A program made the position numbers and the translations under genes. DNA of 64,000 bases. It comes from Psychroserpens damuponensis. GTDB lineage: Bacteria > Bacteroidota > Bacteroidia > Flavobacteriales > Flavobacteriaceae. This document shows positions 11,001 through 21,886 of this stretch, piece by piece. The first letter of the stretch is position 1. Each line of letters starts with the position of its first letter. Location of the stretch: assembly GCF_000826655.1 (NCBI RefSeq), contig NZ_JXJO01000018.1, positions 1 through 64,000 on the forward strand, in the 5' to 3' direction. Below the pieces are notes generated by a model, which had not been told where the DNA came from, ran no database searches, and saw nothing but the letters and a program-made list of their open reading frames with translations.

Positions 11001-12368
11001 TGGTTGGAAAGCTTGAATACCTAGTCTGTGTAATGTAGGAGCACGGTTAAGTAATACAGGATGTCCTTTAAGAACATTCTCTAAGATATCCCAAACAACA
11101 GGCTCTTTTCTATCTATAATTTTCTTTGCAGATTTTACAGTTTTTACAATTCCTCTTTCAATTAGTTTTCTAATGATAAAAGGTTTGTATAATTCTGCTG
11201 CCATATCTTTTGGCAATCCACATTCATATAATTTTAATTCTGGTCCAACAACAATTACAGAACGTGCAGAATAATCAACACGCTTACCAAGTAAGTTTTG
11301 ACGAAAACGTCCTTGCTTACCTTTAAGTGAATCTGATAATGATTTTAATGGTCTATTAGAATCTGTTTTTACTGCAGATGCTTTACGTGTGTTATCAAAG
11401 AGTGAATCTACAGATTCTTGTAACATACGCTTTTCATTACGTAAAATAACTTCTGGCGCTTTGATTTCAACTAAACGCTTTAAACGGTTATTACGAATAA
11501 TAACACGACGATATAAATCATTTAAATCTGAAGTTGCAAAACGGCCACCATCTAAGGGCACTAAAGGTCTTAATTCTGGCGGAATGATTGGAATAGCCTT
11601 CATGATCATCCATTCTGGTCTATTCTCTCTATTTTTATTAGAATCTCTAAACGCTTCAACAACTTGTAAACGTTTTAAGGCTTCAGTTTTACGTTGTTTA
11701 GACGTTTCTGTATTTGCTTTGTGACGTAATTCAAATGATAAATCATCTAAATCAATTCTTGCTAACAAATCAATTAAACATTCAGCTCCCATTTTAGCTA
11801 TAAACTTATTAGGATCAGAATCATCTAAATGTCTGTTTTCTTGTGGAAGACTTTCCATAATGTTTAGATACTCCTCTTCTGTTAAGAAATCGAGTTTCTG
11901 TAATGGATCACCTTCAACATTTTTAGCTAAACCTGGCTGAATTACCACGTAGCGTTCGTAATAGATAATCATATCTAAACGCTTAGAAGGTAAACCAAGT
12001 AAGTAACCAATTTTATTTGGTAACGAACGGAAATACCAGATATGAGCTACTGGCACAACAAGGTTGATGTGTCCTACTCTATCACGACGTACTTTCTTTT
12101 CTGTTACTTCAACACCACAACGATCACAAACAATACCTTTATAACGTATTCTTTTATATTTACCACAAGCACATTCAAAATCCTTTACAGGACCAAAGAT
12201 ACGCTCACAAAATAAACCATCACGTTCTGGTTTATGTGTTCGATAATTAATAGTTTCTGGTTTTAAAACTTCACCACGAGATGCTCCTAAAACAGATTCT
12301 GGTGATGCTAAACCAATAGAAATTTTATTAAATTTCTGTATTGTATTCTTGTCTTGTCTTCTTGCCAT
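8067..12368 (-). CDS. rpoC: DNA-directed RNA polymerase beta' subunit
   Basis: This is the largest polymerase subunit, 1433 residues, the usual size in Bacteroidota. The N-terminal zinc site CACGKYK...CDRCG lies near residues 66-87. The invariant catalytic [12 protein letters not shown] motif, which holds the active-site Mg, is near residue 475. A second Cys cluster ([15 protein letters not shown]) and the trigger-loop region follow. The start sits 122 bp after rpoB in the same transcript. That gap holds a 5-bp CACGA/TCGTG dyad (12419-12439) and one copy of the TTCCGAAG octamer. No broken motif was seen. Confidence 0.98.
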   Translation of the reverse strand: MARRQDKNTIQKFNKISIGLASPESVLGASRGEVLKPETINYRTHKPERDGLFCERIFGPVKDFECACGKYKRIRYKGIVCDRCGVEVTEKKVRRDRVGHINLVVPVAHIWYFRSLPNKIGYLLGLPSKRLDMIIYYERYVVIQPGLAKNVEGDPLQKLDFLTEEEYLNIMESLPQENRHLDDSDPNKFIAKMGAECLIDLLARIDLDDLSFELRHKANTETSKQRKTEALKRLQVVEAFRDSNKNRENRPEWMIMKAIPIIPPELRPLVPLDGGRFATSDLNDLYRRVIIRNNRLKRLVEIKAPEVILRNEKRMLQESVDSLFDNTRKASAVKTDSNRPLKSLSDSLKGKQGRFRQNLLGKRVDYSARSVIVVGPELKLYECGLPKDMAAELYKPFIIRKLIERGIVKTVKSAKKIIDRKEPVVWDILENVLKGHPVLLNRAPTLHRLGIQAFQPKLIEGKAIQLHPLVCTAFNADFDGDQMAVHLPLGPEAILECQLLMLASHNILNPANGAPVTVPSQDMVLGLYYMTKLRKTDENYTVKGEGLTFYSPKEVTIAYNEKKVELNAGIKVRTQDFNEEGELTTQIIETTVGRVLFNEKVPAAAGYINEVLTKKSLRDIIHGILKKTSVPETASFLDEIKTQGYKFAFQGGLSFSLGDIIIPAEKQGMIDKANGLVDGIMGNYNMGLITNNERYNQVIDIWTSTNAELTELSMKRIREDQQGFNSVFMMLDSGARGSKEQIRQLTGMRGLMAKPKKSNAGGGEIIENPILSNFKEGLSILDYFISTHGARKGLADTALKTADAGYLTRRLVDVSQDVIIYTEDCGTLRGIEVQPLKKNEEIIETLEARIVGRTSLNDVYDPITEELLVEAGGHIDDDIAKRIQASPLDAVEVRSALTCEAKKGICSKCYGRNLATGKMVQRGEAVGVVAAQSIGEPGTQLTLRTFHVGGVAGNISEENKLTVKFDGIAEIEDLKTVKSTDKEGNDVDVVISRTSELKLVDAKTGITLSTNNIPYGSFIYVQPGDKVKTGTVICEWDPYNGVIISEFAGKVRYENIEQGVTYQVEIDEQTGFQEKVISESRNKKLIPTLIVEDGKGEAIRSYNLPVGAHIMIDDGEKIKIGKILVKIPRKSSKAGDITGGLPRVTELFEARNPSNPAVVSAIDGVVSFGKIKRGNREIIIESKLGEVKKYLVKLSNQILVQENDYVKACMPLSDGSITPNDILNIKGPAAVQQYLVNEVQEVYRLQGVKINDKHFEVVVRQMMRKVRIIDSGDTIFLEDQLVHKADFIEENDKIFGLKVVEDLGDSQTLKLGQVLTSRELRDENSILRREDKALVTARDAQPATATPILQGITRASLQTKSFISAASFQETTKVLNEAAVNGKIDDLEGLKENVIVGHRIPAGTGVRKFDNIIVGSKAEFNEMMKAKEEMNYN

Positions 12369-12490
12369 TATTTTATGGTTCTAACAATTATTTAATTATT
12401 TTTTTTTAATTGGATGTTCACGATGCAAACTATGTCGTGATTGTATGGCAAACTCACTGGTTGTCCTTACATGGAAAATTTCCGAAGAAA

Positions 12491-15400
12491 TTATTCCTCC
12501 AATCTAATATCTAATCCTAATCCTTTCAATTCGTGCATAAGTACGTTGAAAGATTCAGGTAGTCCTGGCTCTGGCATTGGCTCTCCTTTTACGATTGCTT
12601 CGTAAGTTTTGGCTCTACCGATTACATCATCAGATTTTACTGTTAAGATTTCACGTAATGTTGCTGAAGCTCCATAAGCTTCTAATGCCCAAACTTCCAT
12701 CTCTCCAAAACGCTGACCACCAAATTGTGCTTTACCACCTAAAGGCTGTTGTGTAATTAATGAGTATGGTCCAATTGAACGTGCGTGCATCTTATCATCA
12801 ATCATGTGACCTAACTTAATCATATAAATCACACCTACTGTTGCTGGTTGATCAAAACGATCTCCTGTTCCACCATCATATAAATATGTATGACCAAATC
12901 TTGGTACACCAGCTTCATCTGTAAAACCGTTAATTTGATCTAATGTAGCTCCATCAAAAATTGGTGTTGCATATGTACGACCTAATTTTTGACCAGCCCA
13001 ACCAAGTACAGTTTCATAAATCTGACCAATGTTCATACGTGACGGTACACCAAGTGGATTTAAAACAATATCAACTGGAGTTCCATCTTCTAAGAAAGGC
13101 ATATCTTCTTGACGTACAATACGAGCAACAATACCCTTGTTACCGTGACGTCCTGCCATTTTATCACCAACTTTTAATTTACGTTTTTTAGCAACATAAA
13201 CCTTAGCTAATTTGATAATGCCTGCTGGTAATTCATCTCCTACAGAAATGGTGAACTTCTCACGACGTAATGAACCTTGAAGATCATTTTCTTTAATTTT
13301 ATAGTTGTGAATTAAATCGGCAACTAATGAATTTAAATGATCGTCTGTTGTCCAAGTTCCTGACGTTAAATGTGCATAATCATCAACAGAGTTTAACATT
13401 TTAAGTGTGTATTTCTTTCCCTTCGGAATGATTTCTTCACCTAGATCGTTATAAATACCTTGAGCAGTTTTACCATTTACAAGTGCAAATAATTTTTCAA
13501 CTAAAATAGCTTGTAAATCATCAAATTTCCTGTAATAGATATTTTCTAATGCTTCAATATCTTCTTTATCTTTTGCTCTCTTTCGTTTGTCTTTTATTGC
13601 TCTTGAGAATAATTTTTTCTCAATAACAACACCATGTAATGAAGGAGATGCTTTTAAAGAAGCATCTTTTACATCACCTGCTTTATCACCAAAGATAGCG
13701 CGTAATAATTTTTCTTCTGGTGTAGGATCAGATTCTCCTTTTGGTGTAATTTTACCAATTAAGATATCACCTGGTTTAATCTCTGCACCAATTCTAATCA
13801 TACCATTTTCATCAAGGTCTTTTGTTGCCTCTTCTGAAACGTTAGGAATATCATTAGTTAGCTCTTCATTACCTAGTTTGGTATCTCTTACATCTAATGA
13901 ATACTCATCTATATGAATTGAGGTAAATATATCATCACGAACTACTTTTTCAGAAATAACAATTGCATCCTCAAAGTTGTAACCTTTCCATGGCATAAAT
14001 GCTACTTTCATGTTACGACCTAATGCTAATTCTCCTTTTTCAGTAGCATAACCTTGACAAAGTACTTGACCTTTTTTAACTTTATCTCCTTTCTCAACGA
14101 TTGGCTTTAAGTTAATTGAAGTTCCTTGATTCGTTTTTCTAAATTTAACTAAAGGATATGTTTTTGTATCACTTTCAAAACTTACCATTGCAGCTTCTTC
14201 AGAACGCTCGTACTTTATAGTAATTTCATTGGCATCAACATACTCAACAGTTCCATTTCCTTCGGCATTAATCAATACTCTAGAATCTGAAGCCACTTGA
14301 CGTTCTAATCCTGTACCTACGATTGGTGCTTGCGGACGTAATAAAGGTACTGCTTGACGCATCATGTTAGATCCCATTAATGCACGGTTGGCATCATCAT
14401 GCTCTAAGAACGGAATTAACGATGCCGAAATTGACGCAATTTGGTTTGGTGCAACATCTGTATAATTTACATTAGCTGGATCAATTACCGGGAAATCTCC
14501 TTCTTGACGTGCAATAATCTTATCTTCTAAGATTTTACCATCATCATCAACACGTATATTTGCCTGTGCAATTAACATGTCTTCCTCTTCCTCTGCGCTT
14601 AAATAAGTTGGTGTATTTTTAATATCTACGACTCCATTATCTGATTTTCTATATGGTGTTTCAATGAATCCCATTGAATTTACCTTAGCATATACAGATA
14701 GAGAAGAAATTAATCCAATGTTTGGTCCTTCAGGAGTTTCAATTGGACAAAGTCTTCCGTAGTGCGTATAGTGAACATCACGAACCTCGAAACCTGCTCT
14801 TTCTCTAGATAAACCTCCAGGTCCTAATGCCGATAAACGACGTTTGTGAGTAATCTCGGCTAATGGATTTGTTTGATCCATAAATTGAGATAATTGGTTT
14901 GTTCCGAAGAAAGAATTAATAACAGAAGATAAGGTCTTCGCATTAATTAGATCAATTGGTGTAAACACTTCGTTATCACGAACATTCATACGCTCACGAA
15001 TGGTTCGAGCCATACGTGCTAAACCAACACCAAATTGAGAAGATAATTGCTCACCAACAGTTCTAACACGACGGTTAGATAAGTGATCAATATCATCAAT
15101 CTCTGCTTTAGAATTGATTAACTCAATTAAATATTTAATAATTGTTATGATATCTTCTTTAGTAAGCACTTGCTTATCCATACCAATATCTAACTGTAAT
15201 TTTTTATTCATTCTATAACGACCTACTTCACCTAAAGAGTAACGTTGATCTGAAAAGAATAACTTATCTATAATACCACGTGCTGTTTCCTCATCTGGCG
15301 GCTCAGCATTACGTAATTGTCTATAGATATGTTCAACAGCCTCTTTTTCAGAGTTTGTTGGATCTTTTTGTAATGTATTATGAATAATTGCGTAATCCCC

Positions 15401-16303
15401 TTGTTCAGATGTTTCTTTGTGTAATAAAATTGTCTTTACACCTGCTTCAAGAATTTCTTCAATATTATCTTTATCAATAACTGTATCACGATCTAAAACT
15501 ATTTCGTTACGTTCTATAGATACAACTTCACCTGTATCTTCATCAACGAAATCTTCGTGCCAAGTGTTTAATACACGTGCAGCAAGTTTACGATCTATTA
15601 CTTTTTTAAGTCCAGATTTAGAAACTTTTACTTCTTCAGCAAGGTCAAAAATTTCTAAAATATCTTTATCGCGTTCAAAACCGATGGCTCTGAATAAAGT
15701 AGTAACAGGTAATTTTTTCTTTCTGTCAATGTAAGCATACATTACCTGATTAATATCTGTAGCAAATTCTATCCAAGATCCTTTAAAAGGAATAACTCTT
15801 GCAGAATATAATTTTGTACCATTGGCATGGAATGACTGACTAAAGAATACACCTGGAGATCTATGTAATTGAGAAACAACTACACGCTCTGCTCCATTAA
15901 TACAGAATGTTCCGCTAGGCGTCATATAAGGAATGGTACCTAAATATACATCTTGTACAATTGTTTCAAAGTCTTCATGTTCTGGATCTGTACAGTATAA
16001 TTTAAGACGTGCCTTTAATGGGACACTATAAGTAAGACCTCTTTCGATACATTCTTCAATTGAATATCTAGGTGGATCAATAAAATAATCCAAGAATTCT
16101 AATACGAATTGGTTACGTGTATCTGTAATTGGAAAGTTTTCCATGAAGGTATTATATAAACCTTCATTTCCTCTTTGTTCTGATTTTGTCTCTAACTGGA
16201 AAAAATCCTGGAAGGATTTAATTTGAATATCCAAGAAATCTGGATATTCAGTTCTGTTTATTATGGAAGAGAAATTTAATCTTTCAGCTTTATTTGCTAA
16301 CAT
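12491..16303 (-). CDS. rpoB: DNA-directed RNA polymerase beta subunit
   Basis: This 1270-residue subunit forms the catalytic core with beta'. The rifampicin pocket (around residues 460-520) reads [12 protein letters not shown] ... [13 protein letters not shown], with the usual Asp, His and Ser present, so no classical resistance substitution is visible. Later core motifs [12 protein letters not shown] and GRHGNKG are intact, and the C-terminal clamp contact region is complete. It lies between rplL and rpoC, 125 bp downstream of rplL. That spacer contains a strong hairpin (16369-16406), so expression relative to ribosomal proteins may be set there. Confidence 0.98.
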   Translation of the reverse strand: MLANKAERLNFSSIINRTEYPDFLDIQIKSFQDFFQLETKSEQRGNEGLYNTFMENFPITDTRNQFVLEFLDYFIDPPRYSIEECIERGLTYSVPLKARLKLYCTDPEHEDFETIVQDVYLGTIPYMTPSGTFCINGAERVVVSQLHRSPGVFFSQSFHANGTKLYSARVIPFKGSWIEFATDINQVMYAYIDRKKKLPVTTLFRAIGFERDKDILEIFDLAEEVKVSKSGLKKVIDRKLAARVLNTWHEDFVDEDTGEVVSIERNEIVLDRDTVIDKDNIEEILEAGVKTILLHKETSEQGDYAIIHNTLQKDPTNSEKEAVEHIYRQLRNAEPPDEETARGIIDKLFFSDQRYSLGEVGRYRMNKKLQLDIGMDKQVLTKEDIITIIKYLIELINSKAEIDDIDHLSNRRVRTVGEQLSSQFGVGLARMARTIRERMNVRDNEVFTPIDLINAKTLSSVINSFFGTNQLSQFMDQTNPLAEITHKRRLSALGPGGLSRERAGFEVRDVHYTHYGRLCPIETPEGPNIGLISSLSVYAKVNSMGFIETPYRKSDNGVVDIKNTPTYLSAEEEEDMLIAQANIRVDDDGKILEDKIIARQEGDFPVIDPANVNYTDVAPNQIASISASLIPFLEHDDANRALMGSNMMRQAVPLLRPQAPIVGTGLERQVASDSRVLINAEGNGTVEYVDANEITIKYERSEEAAMVSFESDTKTYPLVKFRKTNQGTSINLKPIVEKGDKVKKGQVLCQGYATEKGELALGRNMKVAFMPWKGYNFEDAIVISEKVVRDDIFTSIHIDEYSLDVRDTKLGNEELTNDIPNVSEEATKDLDENGMIRIGAEIKPGDILIGKITPKGESDPTPEEKLLRAIFGDKAGDVKDASLKASPSLHGVVIEKKLFSRAIKDKRKRAKDKEDIEALENIYYRKFDDLQAILVEKLFALVNGKTAQGIYNDLGEEIIPKGKKYTLKMLNSVDDYAHLTSGTWTTDDHLNSLVADLIHNYKIKENDLQGSLRREKFTISVGDELPAGIIKLAKVYVAKKRKLKVGDKMAGRHGNKGIVARIVRQEDMPFLEDGTPVDIVLNPLGVPSRMNIGQIYETVLGWAGQKLGRTYATPIFDGATLDQINGFTDEAGVPRFGHTYLYDGGTGDRFDQPATVGVIYMIKLGHMIDDKMHARSIGPYSLITQQPLGGKAQFGGQRFGEMEVWALEAYGASATLREILTVKSDDVIGRAKTYEAIVKGEPMPEPGLPESFNVLMHELKGLGLDIRLEE

Positions 16304-16368
16304 CGATGAACGCGTTTTTGATTAAAAAATTAACTATTTTATTTATGTATCTTTTTAATACACAAAAG

Positions 16369-16406
16369 GGTTTAGGTCATTTCGACTGAATCGAAAGACC
16401 TAAACC
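16369..16406 (-). promoter_or_regulatory. Strong hairpin between rplL and rpoB (attenuator or RNase site)
   Basis: GGTTTAGGTC (16369-16378) pairs perfectly with GACCTAAACC (16397-16406). Inside, after a one-base bulge, TTTCGA (16380-16385) pairs with TCGAAA (16391-16396), leaving a five-base loop. On the transcript only CCTTTTGTG follows, a weak T-tract. Partial termination or RNase cleavage is therefore more likely than full termination. Confidence 0.65.
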
Positions 16407-16428
16407 ATAATTTGTAGGTTTGGTAAGC

Positions 16429-16803
16429 TTACTTAAGCTCAACCTCTGCTCCTGCTTCCTCTAACTGAGATTTAAGGGCTTCAGCTTCATCTTTAGCAAC
16501 ACCTTCTTTGATTGCACTTGGTGCATCATCAACTAAACCTTTTGCTTCTTTTAATCCTAAACCAGTTAATTCTTTAACTAATTTCACAACTGCAAGCTTA
16601 GAACCACCTGCCGCTTTAAGGATTACGTCGAATTCTGATTGCTCTTCAGCAGCTTCTCCGCCACCTGCTCCACCTGCTGCTACTGCTACTGCTGCCGCTG
16701 CTGGTTCGATACCATACTCGTCTTTTAATATTGTTGCTAATTCGTTAACTTCTTTTACTGTTAAGTTAACTAATTGCTCTGCGAAATCTTTTAAATCTGC
16801 CAT
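16429..16803 (-). CDS. rplL: 50S ribosomal protein L7/L12
   Basis: This 124-residue stalk protein recruits translation factors. It shows the N-terminal dimerisation helices ([20 protein letters not shown]), an Ala/Gly hinge (residues about 34-50) and the conserved C-terminal domain ([32 protein letters not shown] region). It lies 59 bp after rplJ in the rplKAJL-rpoBC cluster. The length is normal and the start is unambiguous. Confidence 0.98.
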   Translation of the reverse strand: MADLKDFAEQLVNLTVKEVNELATILKDEYGIEPAAAAVAVAAGGAGGGEAAEEQSEFDVILKAAGGSKLAVVKLVKELTGLGLKEAKGLVDDAPSAIKEGVAKDEAEALKSQLEEAGAEVELK

Positions 16804-16862
16804 TTTCTACCGTTTTAATAATTTTAATAAAATATAATTTGTTTAAGTGCGTACTTATTTGA

Positions 16863-17384
16863 TTATCCTTCTTTTTCGGATAATGTTTTGATAATACCTG
16901 CTATTGTTCCACCACTAGATTTAAGTGCTGAAATAACATTCTTAGCTGGTGATTGTAATAATCCTACAATATCTCCAATCAATTCTTCTTTCGACTTGAT
17001 ATCAACTAACATGTCTAATTGATCATCACCAATGTAAACTGTTTCTTCAATAAATGCTCCTTTAAGTAAAGGTTTTTCAGCTTTTTTACGGAAGTTTTTG
17101 ATTACTTTGGCTGGAGCGTTTCCAGTTTCAGAATACATTACAGAAGTATTACCTTTTAAAACTGAAGGAAGTTCTCCGAAGTCTCTATCAGAAGCTTCCA
17201 TAGCCTTTGTTAATAATGTATTTTTTACTACGCTTAATTGCACATTTGCTTTATAGCAAGCGCGACGTAGATCTGAAGTGTTACCTGCGTTTAATCCTGA
17301 GATATCTGCTAAATATATATTTGCATTATCTGCCAATTGAGCAGTTAACTCTTCAATTACTTGTGATTTTTCTTCTCTTGTCAT
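16863..17384 (-). CDS. rplJ: 50S ribosomal protein L10
   Basis: L10 anchors the L7/L12 dimers to the ribosome. The 173-residue product begins MTREEKSQVIEELTAQL, has the RNA-binding N-terminal domain (YKANVQLSVVKNTLLTKAM) and ends in the helical L12-binding tail. It follows rplA by only 20 bp, so there is no room for the long L10-binding leader known in E. coli. Autoregulation, if present, must act elsewhere. Confidence 0.97.
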   Translation of the reverse strand: MTREEKSQVIEELTAQLADNANIYLADISGLNAGNTSDLRRACYKANVQLSVVKNTLLTKAMEASDRDFGELPSVLKGNTSVMYSETGNAPAKVIKNFRKKAEKPLLKGAFIEETVYIGDDQLDMLVDIKSKEELIGDIVGLLQSPAKNVISALKSSGGTIAGIIKTLSEKEG

Positions 17385-17404
17385 AATAATAAAGATTTAA
17401 CTAC

Positions 17405-18091
17405 TTATGCGAATTTAACATCAATTGCTATACTAGGACTCATAGTACTAGACATGAATACACTTTTCATGTAAACACCTTTAGCAGCAGTTGGTTTTAA
17501 TTTATTTAAAGTGGTTAACAATTCCATTGCATTCTCTTCAAGTTTATCAGCACTAAATGATGCTTTTCCTATTGGAGCGTGTACAATACCTGTTTTATCA
17601 ACTTTAAAATCAATTTTACCAGCTTTTACTTCTGAAACCGCTTTAGCAACATCCATAGTAACTGTTCCTGTCTTTGGGTTTGGCATAAGTCCTCTTGGAC
17701 CTAACACTCTACCTAAAGGACCTAGTTTACCCATAATAGCTGGCATCGTCACGATAACGTCAACATCTGTCCAACCACCTTTGATTTTTTCTAGATACTC
17801 ATCTAATCCTACGTAATCTGCTCCGGCAGCTTTAGCTTCTTCTTCTTTATCTGGAGTAACCAGTGCAAGAACTTTCATATCCTTACCTGTTCCATGTGGA
17901 AGAGATACAACTCCTCTAACCATTTGGTTAGCTTTACGAGGATCAACTCCAAGTCTTACAGCTAGGTCAACAGAAGCATCAAATTTTGTATACGTAATTT
18001 CTTTTAATAATACTGAAGCTTCTTTAACAGAATATAATTTATTCTTCTCTACTTTAGCTTGAGCGTCTTTTTTGTTTTTTGTAATTGCCAT
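17405..18091 (-). CDS. rplA: 50S ribosomal protein L1
   Basis: L1 (228 residues) binds 23S rRNA at the L1 stalk and helps tRNA exit. Recognisable are the N-terminal [20 protein letters not shown] motif and the central [20 protein letters not shown] segment. The C-terminal part ([17 protein letters not shown]) is also typical. It starts 12 bp after rplK, in the usual rplK-rplA pair. No L1-binding leader structure was identified by eye. Confidence 0.97.
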   Translation of the reverse strand: MAITKNKKDAQAKVEKNKLYSVKEASVLLKEITYTKFDASVDLAVRLGVDPRKANQMVRGVVSLPHGTGKDMKVLALVTPDKEEEAKAAGADYVGLDEYLEKIKGGWTDVDVIVTMPAIMGKLGPLGRVLGPRGLMPNPKTGTVTMDVAKAVSEVKAGKIDFKVDKTGIVHAPIGKASFSADKLEENAMELLTTLNKLKPTAAKGVYMKSVFMSSTMSPSIAIDVKFA

Positions 18092-18103
18092 TTCAAAATT
18101 TTT

Positions 18104-18544
18104 TTAGTTTGGTGCTTCTCCACCTTTAACTGTGATTCCCATTGATCTTGCAGTTCCAGCAACCATTTTCATAGCAGATTCGATTTCGAAGGCATTCAAA
18201 TCTACCATCTTATCTTCTGCAATAGCTTTAACTTGATCCCAAGTTACTTTTGCTACTTTTTTTCTGTTTGGTTCACCAGATCCTTTTTTTACTTTGGCCG
18301 CTTCCAATAATTGTACTGCAGCTGGAGGAGTTTTAATTACAAAGTCGAAAGACTTATCTTTATAAACTGAAATCACAACTGGAAGAACTTTACCAGGCTT
18401 ATCCTGAGTTCTAGCGTTGAATTGTTTACAAAATTCCATGATATTAACTCCAGCAGCTCCTAAAGCGGGTCCAACCGGTGGCGACGGATTCGCAGCACCT
18501 CCCCGAACTTGTAACTTAACTACTTTACCTAATTCTTTTGCCAT
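18104..18544 (-). CDS. rplK: 50S ribosomal protein L11
   Basis: This 146-residue protein of the GTPase-associated centre has the N-terminal proline-rich [21 protein letters not shown] motif region and the 23S rRNA-binding C-terminal domain ([16 protein letters not shown]). It follows nusG by 73 bp on the same strand and leads the rplKA-rplJL block. Length is normal. Confidence 0.97.
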   Translation of the reverse strand: MAKELGKVVKLQVRGGAANPSPPVGPALGAAGVNIMEFCKQFNARTQDKPGKVLPVVISVYKDKSFDFVIKTPPAAVQLLEAAKVKKGSGEPNRKKVAKVTWDQVKAIAEDKMVDLNAFEIESAMKMVAGTARSMGITVKGGEAPN

Positions 18545-18617
18545 TTTTAAATTTTTAGTTTTGTATTTCTTTTAATGTGGAAGCAAAAAGATATACTTTC
18601 TATATATGTAACAATTA

Positions 18618-19175
18618 TTATACTTTATCTACTTGCATATAACTTAGTTCTAATGGTGTTTTTCTTCCGAAAATCTTAACCATCACCTCTAGCTTACGCT
18701 TATCTTCATTAATTTTTTCAACCGTACCATCAAAACCATTAAAAGGACCATCAATTACTTTAACTGTTTCTCCAATAGTATATGGTATTGCAATATTAGA
18801 ATCGGCTTCTACAGATAACTCATCTACTTTACCTAACATTCTATTCACCTCTGATTGCCTCAATGGCACTGGTTCTCCTCCTTTAGTTTCACCTAGAAAA
18901 CCAATAACATTAGTTATAGATTTTATAATATGCGGAATCTCTCCACTTAAGTTTGCCTGAATCATAATATAACCCGGAAAATACGTACGCTCTTTATGTA
19001 TTTTTTTTCCATTACGAATTTGGATAACTTTTTCAGTAGGAACTAAAACCTGATCAACAAAATCCTCTAAACCTAATCTAGAAATCTCATTTTCTATATA
19101 GGTTTTAATTTTGTTTTCCTGACCACTTACAGCTCTAACAACATACCACTTTTTACTTACATTAGTTTCAGACAT
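18618..19175 (-). CDS. nusG: Transcription termination/antitermination protein NusG
   Basis: NusG (185 residues) binds RNA polymerase and links it to the ribosome or Rho. The N-terminal NGN domain starts KKWYVVRAVSGQENKIK. The C-terminal KOW motif reads VKVIDGPFNGFDGTVEKI (about residues 133-150). The short linker and absence of an insert are typical for the phylum. It lies 17 bp after secE, as in most bacteria. Confidence 0.96.
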   Translation of the reverse strand: MSETNVSKKWYVVRAVSGQENKIKTYIENEISRLGLEDFVDQVLVPTEKVIQIRNGKKIHKERTYFPGYIMIQANLSGEIPHIIKSITNVIGFLGETKGGEPVPLRQSEVNRMLGKVDELSVEADSNIAIPYTIGETVKVIDGPFNGFDGTVEKINEDKRKLEVMVKIFGRKTPLELSYMQVDKV

Positions 19176-19192
19176 TATCTCTGTTATTTTAG

Positions 19193-19384
19193 TTACATTA
19201 AATTAAAATAAGCCTTAATCACTTTACTAAAAACAGTATCAATTCCCCAAATAGCTAATGAGAAAATGATTGAAAATACAGCCACCAAAACAGTTAAACT
19301 TTGAGCTTCCGAAAATGTAGGCCAAGAAACATTATTTCTTAACTCATCAAAAGATTCTTTTATATAATTTACAATTCCTGCCAT
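19193..19384 (-). CDS. secE: Preprotein translocase subunit SecE
   Basis: This short form of SecE (63 residues) clamps SecY in the inner membrane. It has the amphipathic segment YIKESFDELRNNVSWPT and one transmembrane helix (about residues 30-52, LTVLVAVFSIIFSLAIWGI). It lies between tRNA-Trp and nusG, the standard arrangement in Bacteroidota. Confidence 0.93.
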   Translation of the reverse strand: MAGIVNYIKESFDELRNNVSWPTFSEAQSLTVLVAVFSIIFSLAIWGIDTVFSKVIKAYFNLM

Positions 19385-19489
19385 TTGATTTAGTATTTAT
19401 ACACACCACTTACGTTTTGTGTTAACTTTAATTAAATCGATTTTTTAGTTTTATCTAAGAAATCAAATTTTTGTTTTCTTATTTCTTTG

Positions 19490-19562
19490 CACGGGTTGAG
19501 AGACTCGAACTCCCGACACCTGGTTTTGGAGACCAGTGCTCTACCAACTGAGCTAAACCCGT
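19490..19562 (-). tRNA. tRNA-Trp (CCA)
   Basis: This 73-nt cloverleaf has acceptor arms ACGGGTT and AACCCGT and an anticodon stem CTGGT/ACCAG with loop CTCCAAA, so the anticodon is CCA. The T-arm carries GTTCGA. The 3' CCA is not encoded. It lies between tuf and secE. Confidence 0.95.
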
Positions 19563-19573
19563 AAATATAAATC

Positions 19574-19601
19574 AAGGCGTCTTGTAAAAACAAGACACCT
19601 T
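19574..19601 (-). other. Hairpin after tuf
   Basis: An 11-position stem (arms 19574-19584 and 19591-19601, one mismatch, 6-nt loop) lies just after the tuf stop. It is followed by no clear T-run. It may be a processing or partial-termination site that separates tuf from tRNA-Trp and secE. Confidence 0.5.
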
Positions 19602-19625
19602 AATTAATATTTATAATATAAATAT

Positions 19626-20813
19626 TTAGTCTAAAATTTCAGTAACCTGACCTGCACCTACTGTTCTACCTCCTTCACGGATTGCAAAACGTAAACCAAC
19701 GTTCATTGCGATAGGCTGAATCAATTCAACATGAATAGTAAGGTTATCTCCAGGCATTACCATTTCAACTCCATCAGGAAGCGCAATGTTCCCAGTTACA
19801 TCAGTTGTACGTACGTAAAATTGAGGACGGTAGTTATTATGGAATGGCGTATGACGTCCACCTTCTTCTTTCTTAAGAATATAAACCTCAGCTTTAAATT
19901 TAGAGTGTGGCGTTACAGATCCTGGCTTAGTAATTACCATACCTCTTGAAATTTGTGACTTCTCAATACCTCTTAATAAGATACCTGCATTATCACCAGC
20001 TTCACCTCTATCAAGGATTTGACGGAACATTTCAATACCAGTAATAGTAGATGTTAATTTCTCAGCACCCATACCAATAATCTCAACTGGATCACCTGTA
20101 TTAGCAACACCTGTTTCGATACGACCTGTAGCAACAGTACCACGACCAGTAATTGAGAATACATCTTCAATTGGCATTAAGAATGGCTTATCCATATCAC
20201 GAGTTGGCTCTTCAATCCAGTTATCTACAGCTTCCATTAATTCCATCACTGTATCTACCCATTTTTGCTCACCGTTAAGTGCACCTAATGCAGAACCAGC
20301 AATTACAGGACCATTATCTCCATCATACTCATAGAAAGATAATAAATCTCTAATTTCCATATCCACTAACTCAAGTAACTCTTCATCATCAACCATATCC
20401 ACTTTATTCATGAATACTACGATACGTGGAATACCTACCTGACGTCCTAAAAGGATGTGCTCACGTGTTTGTGGCATAGGACCATCTGTTGCAGCTACAA
20501 CTAAAATAGCACCATCCATTTGAGCAGCACCTGTTACCATGTTCTTTACGTAATCGGCGTGACCTGGACAGTCAACGTGAGCGTAATGACGATTTGCAGT
20601 TGCGTATTCAACGTGTGATGTATTAATTGTTATACCTCTTTCTTTTTCTTCAGGAGCGTTATCAATTTGATCGAAATCTTTTGCTTCTGATAAACCTGCA
20701 TCAGCTAATACTTTAGTAATAGCAGCAGTTAAAGTTGTTTTACCGTGATCTACGTGTCCAATAGTACCTATGTTAAGGTGCGGTTTTGAACGATCGAAAG
20801 TTGCCTTTGCCAT
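19626..20813 (-). CDS. tuf: Elongation factor Tu
   Basis: EF-Tu (395 residues) delivers aminoacyl-tRNA to the ribosome. Motifs seen are GHVDHGKTT (19-27), [12 protein letters not shown] and the C-terminal barrel ending [11 protein letters not shown]. The gene sits in the tRNA-Thr-Tyr-Gly-Thr-tuf-Trp-secE-nusG cluster and probably shares the tRNA promoter near 21510. The 61 bp upstream hold no promoter element or Shine-Dalgarno. This is the only tuf copy in the window. Confidence 0.98.
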   Translation of the reverse strand: MAKATFDRSKPHLNIGTIGHVDHGKTTLTAAITKVLADAGLSEAKDFDQIDNAPEEKERGITINTSHVEYATANRHYAHVDCPGHADYVKNMVTGAAQMDGAILVVAATDGPMPQTREHILLGRQVGIPRIVVFMNKVDMVDDEELLELVDMEIRDLLSFYEYDGDNGPVIAGSALGALNGEQKWVDTVMELMEAVDNWIEEPTRDMDKPFLMPIEDVFSITGRGTVATGRIETGVANTGDPVEIIGMGAEKLTSTITGIEMFRQILDRGEAGDNAGILLRGIEKSQISRGMVITKPGSVTPHSKFKAEVYILKKEEGGRHTPFHNNYRPQFYVRTTDVTGNIALPDGVEMVMPGDNLTIHVELIQPIAMNVGLRFAIREGGRTVGAGQVTEILD

Positions 20814-20875
20814 GTTTAATTTATTTTAATCTTAATTATTATTAGTGTTCAATTTATTCTAAATCTAAAAAAAAG

Positions 20876-20947
20876 AGCCAATGACGAGAATTGAACTCGT
20901 GACCTCTTCCTTACCAAGGAAACGCTCTACCCCTGAGCTACACCGGC
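20876..20947 (-). tRNA. tRNA-Thr (GGT)
   Basis: A 72-nt cloverleaf with acceptor GCCGGTG/CATTGGC (two G-T pairs), anticodon loop TTGGTAA (anticodon GGT) and T-loop GTTCAA. CCA is not encoded. It is the last tRNA before tuf. Confidence 0.94.
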
Positions 20948-21015
20948 TTAAATGGTTGTAAGCTAAACAGAAACGTTTACTTAATAACTAGACCAACATA
21001 TGCTGGTCCAGTTAG

Positions 21016-21088
21016 AGCGAGAGACCAGGTTCGAACTGGCGACATTCAGCTTGGAAGGCTGACGCTCTACCAACTGAGCTACTCTCGC
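21016..21088 (-). tRNA. tRNA-Gly (TCC)
   Basis: A 73-nt cloverleaf with acceptor GCGAGAG/CTCTCGC, anticodon stem TCAGC/GCTGA, loop CTTCCAA (anticodon TCC) and T-loop GTTCGA. CCA is not encoded. Confidence 0.95.
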
Positions 21089-21245
21089 ATTTTTTTAACC
21101 GCTTTACCAGTTAAAGGTTTCAATATTTCAAAATCCTACCTATGTTATTTTCAATTACCTCGCTATACTTGGCAACCCTATATTAAACATCAAGAAATAC
21201 TATACTACAAAAAATAAACTTTTGATGATAGTTAAAAAATAATTG

Positions 21246-21327
<82 letters not shown>

Positions 21328-21381
21328 ATTATTAAAGAACTTTTGCTAAAAACAACTTTCGTTTCTTTAGACTTTTTTTAG

Positions 21382-21455
21382 AGCCGATGGAGGGACTCGA
21401 ACCCACGACCTGCTGATTACAAATCAGCTGCTCTAGCCAGCTGAGCTACATCGGC
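21382..21455 (-). tRNA. tRNA-Thr (TGT)
   Basis: A 74-nt cloverleaf with acceptor GCCGATG/CATCGGC, anticodon stem GCTGA/TCAGC and loop TTTGTAA (anticodon TGT). CCA is not encoded. It is the first gene after the cluster promoter. Confidence 0.95.
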
Positions 21456-21478
21456 TTTTAAATAACTTTTATGTTATA

Positions 21479-21504
21479 AAAAAAGCCCGCTATTTCTAAC
21501 GGAC
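21479..21504 (-). terminator. hpf terminator
   Basis: The minus strand reads GTCCG-N10-CGGGC followed by seven T. This is an intrinsic terminator 53 bp after the hpf stop. It overlaps the expected start of the tRNA-tuf transcript. Confidence 0.7.
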
Positions 21505-21506
21505 TG

Positions 21507-21535
21507 CAAATGTAAAGATTTATTTATTTAATCAA
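21507..21535 (-). promoter_or_regulatory. Putative promoter of the tRNA-tuf-secE-nusG transcript
   Basis: On the minus strand TTG (21535-21533), an 18-bp spacer and TACATTTG (21514-21507) match the Bacteroidota consensus. The transcript would begin near 21502, inside the left arm of the hpf terminator hairpin. Confidence 0.6.
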
Positions 21536-21556
21536 AACATTTTTTGAAAAAAATTA

Positions 21557-21859
21557 TCACATATGTGTTCTTATTTTTTCTTTTCGGCGTTTTAACTGCC
21601 TTTCTAGAGAGGAAACAGCCATATCTGTACCCTCTTCAAAAGTTTTACATTGTTTTTTTACAATAAAGCTATCGCCAGGTACTTTTACTCGTGCTTCAAA
21701 AATTTTATTTTCCTTATCACTAGTGTTTTCTACTTTTAAATACACATCAGATTGTATAACTTTATCATAGAACATGTCTAATTTATCCATGCGGTTTTGA
21801 ATAAATTCTATTAGCTTTTTATCTGCATTGAAATTTACAGCTTGCGTGTTTACCTTCAT
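21557..21859 (-). CDS. hpf: Ribosome hibernation promoting factor (HPF/RaiA family)
   Basis: This 100-residue protein matches the short HPF/RaiA family that binds the 30S decoding region and silences ribosomes in stationary phase. The N-terminal strand MKVNTQAVNFNADKKLIEFI and the basic helix SSLERQLKRRKEKI are typical. The C-terminal dimerisation domain of long HPF is absent. It follows the recombinase gene by 27 bp on the same strand and has its own terminator. Confidence 0.9.
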   Translation of the reverse strand: MKVNTQAVNFNADKKLIEFIQNRMDKLDMFYDKVIQSDVYLKVENTSDKENKIFEARVKVPGDSFIVKKQCKTFEEGTDMAVSSLERQLKRRKEKIRTHM

Positions 21860-21886
21860 ATTTGTTCTTTTATAGGTTAGATAATA

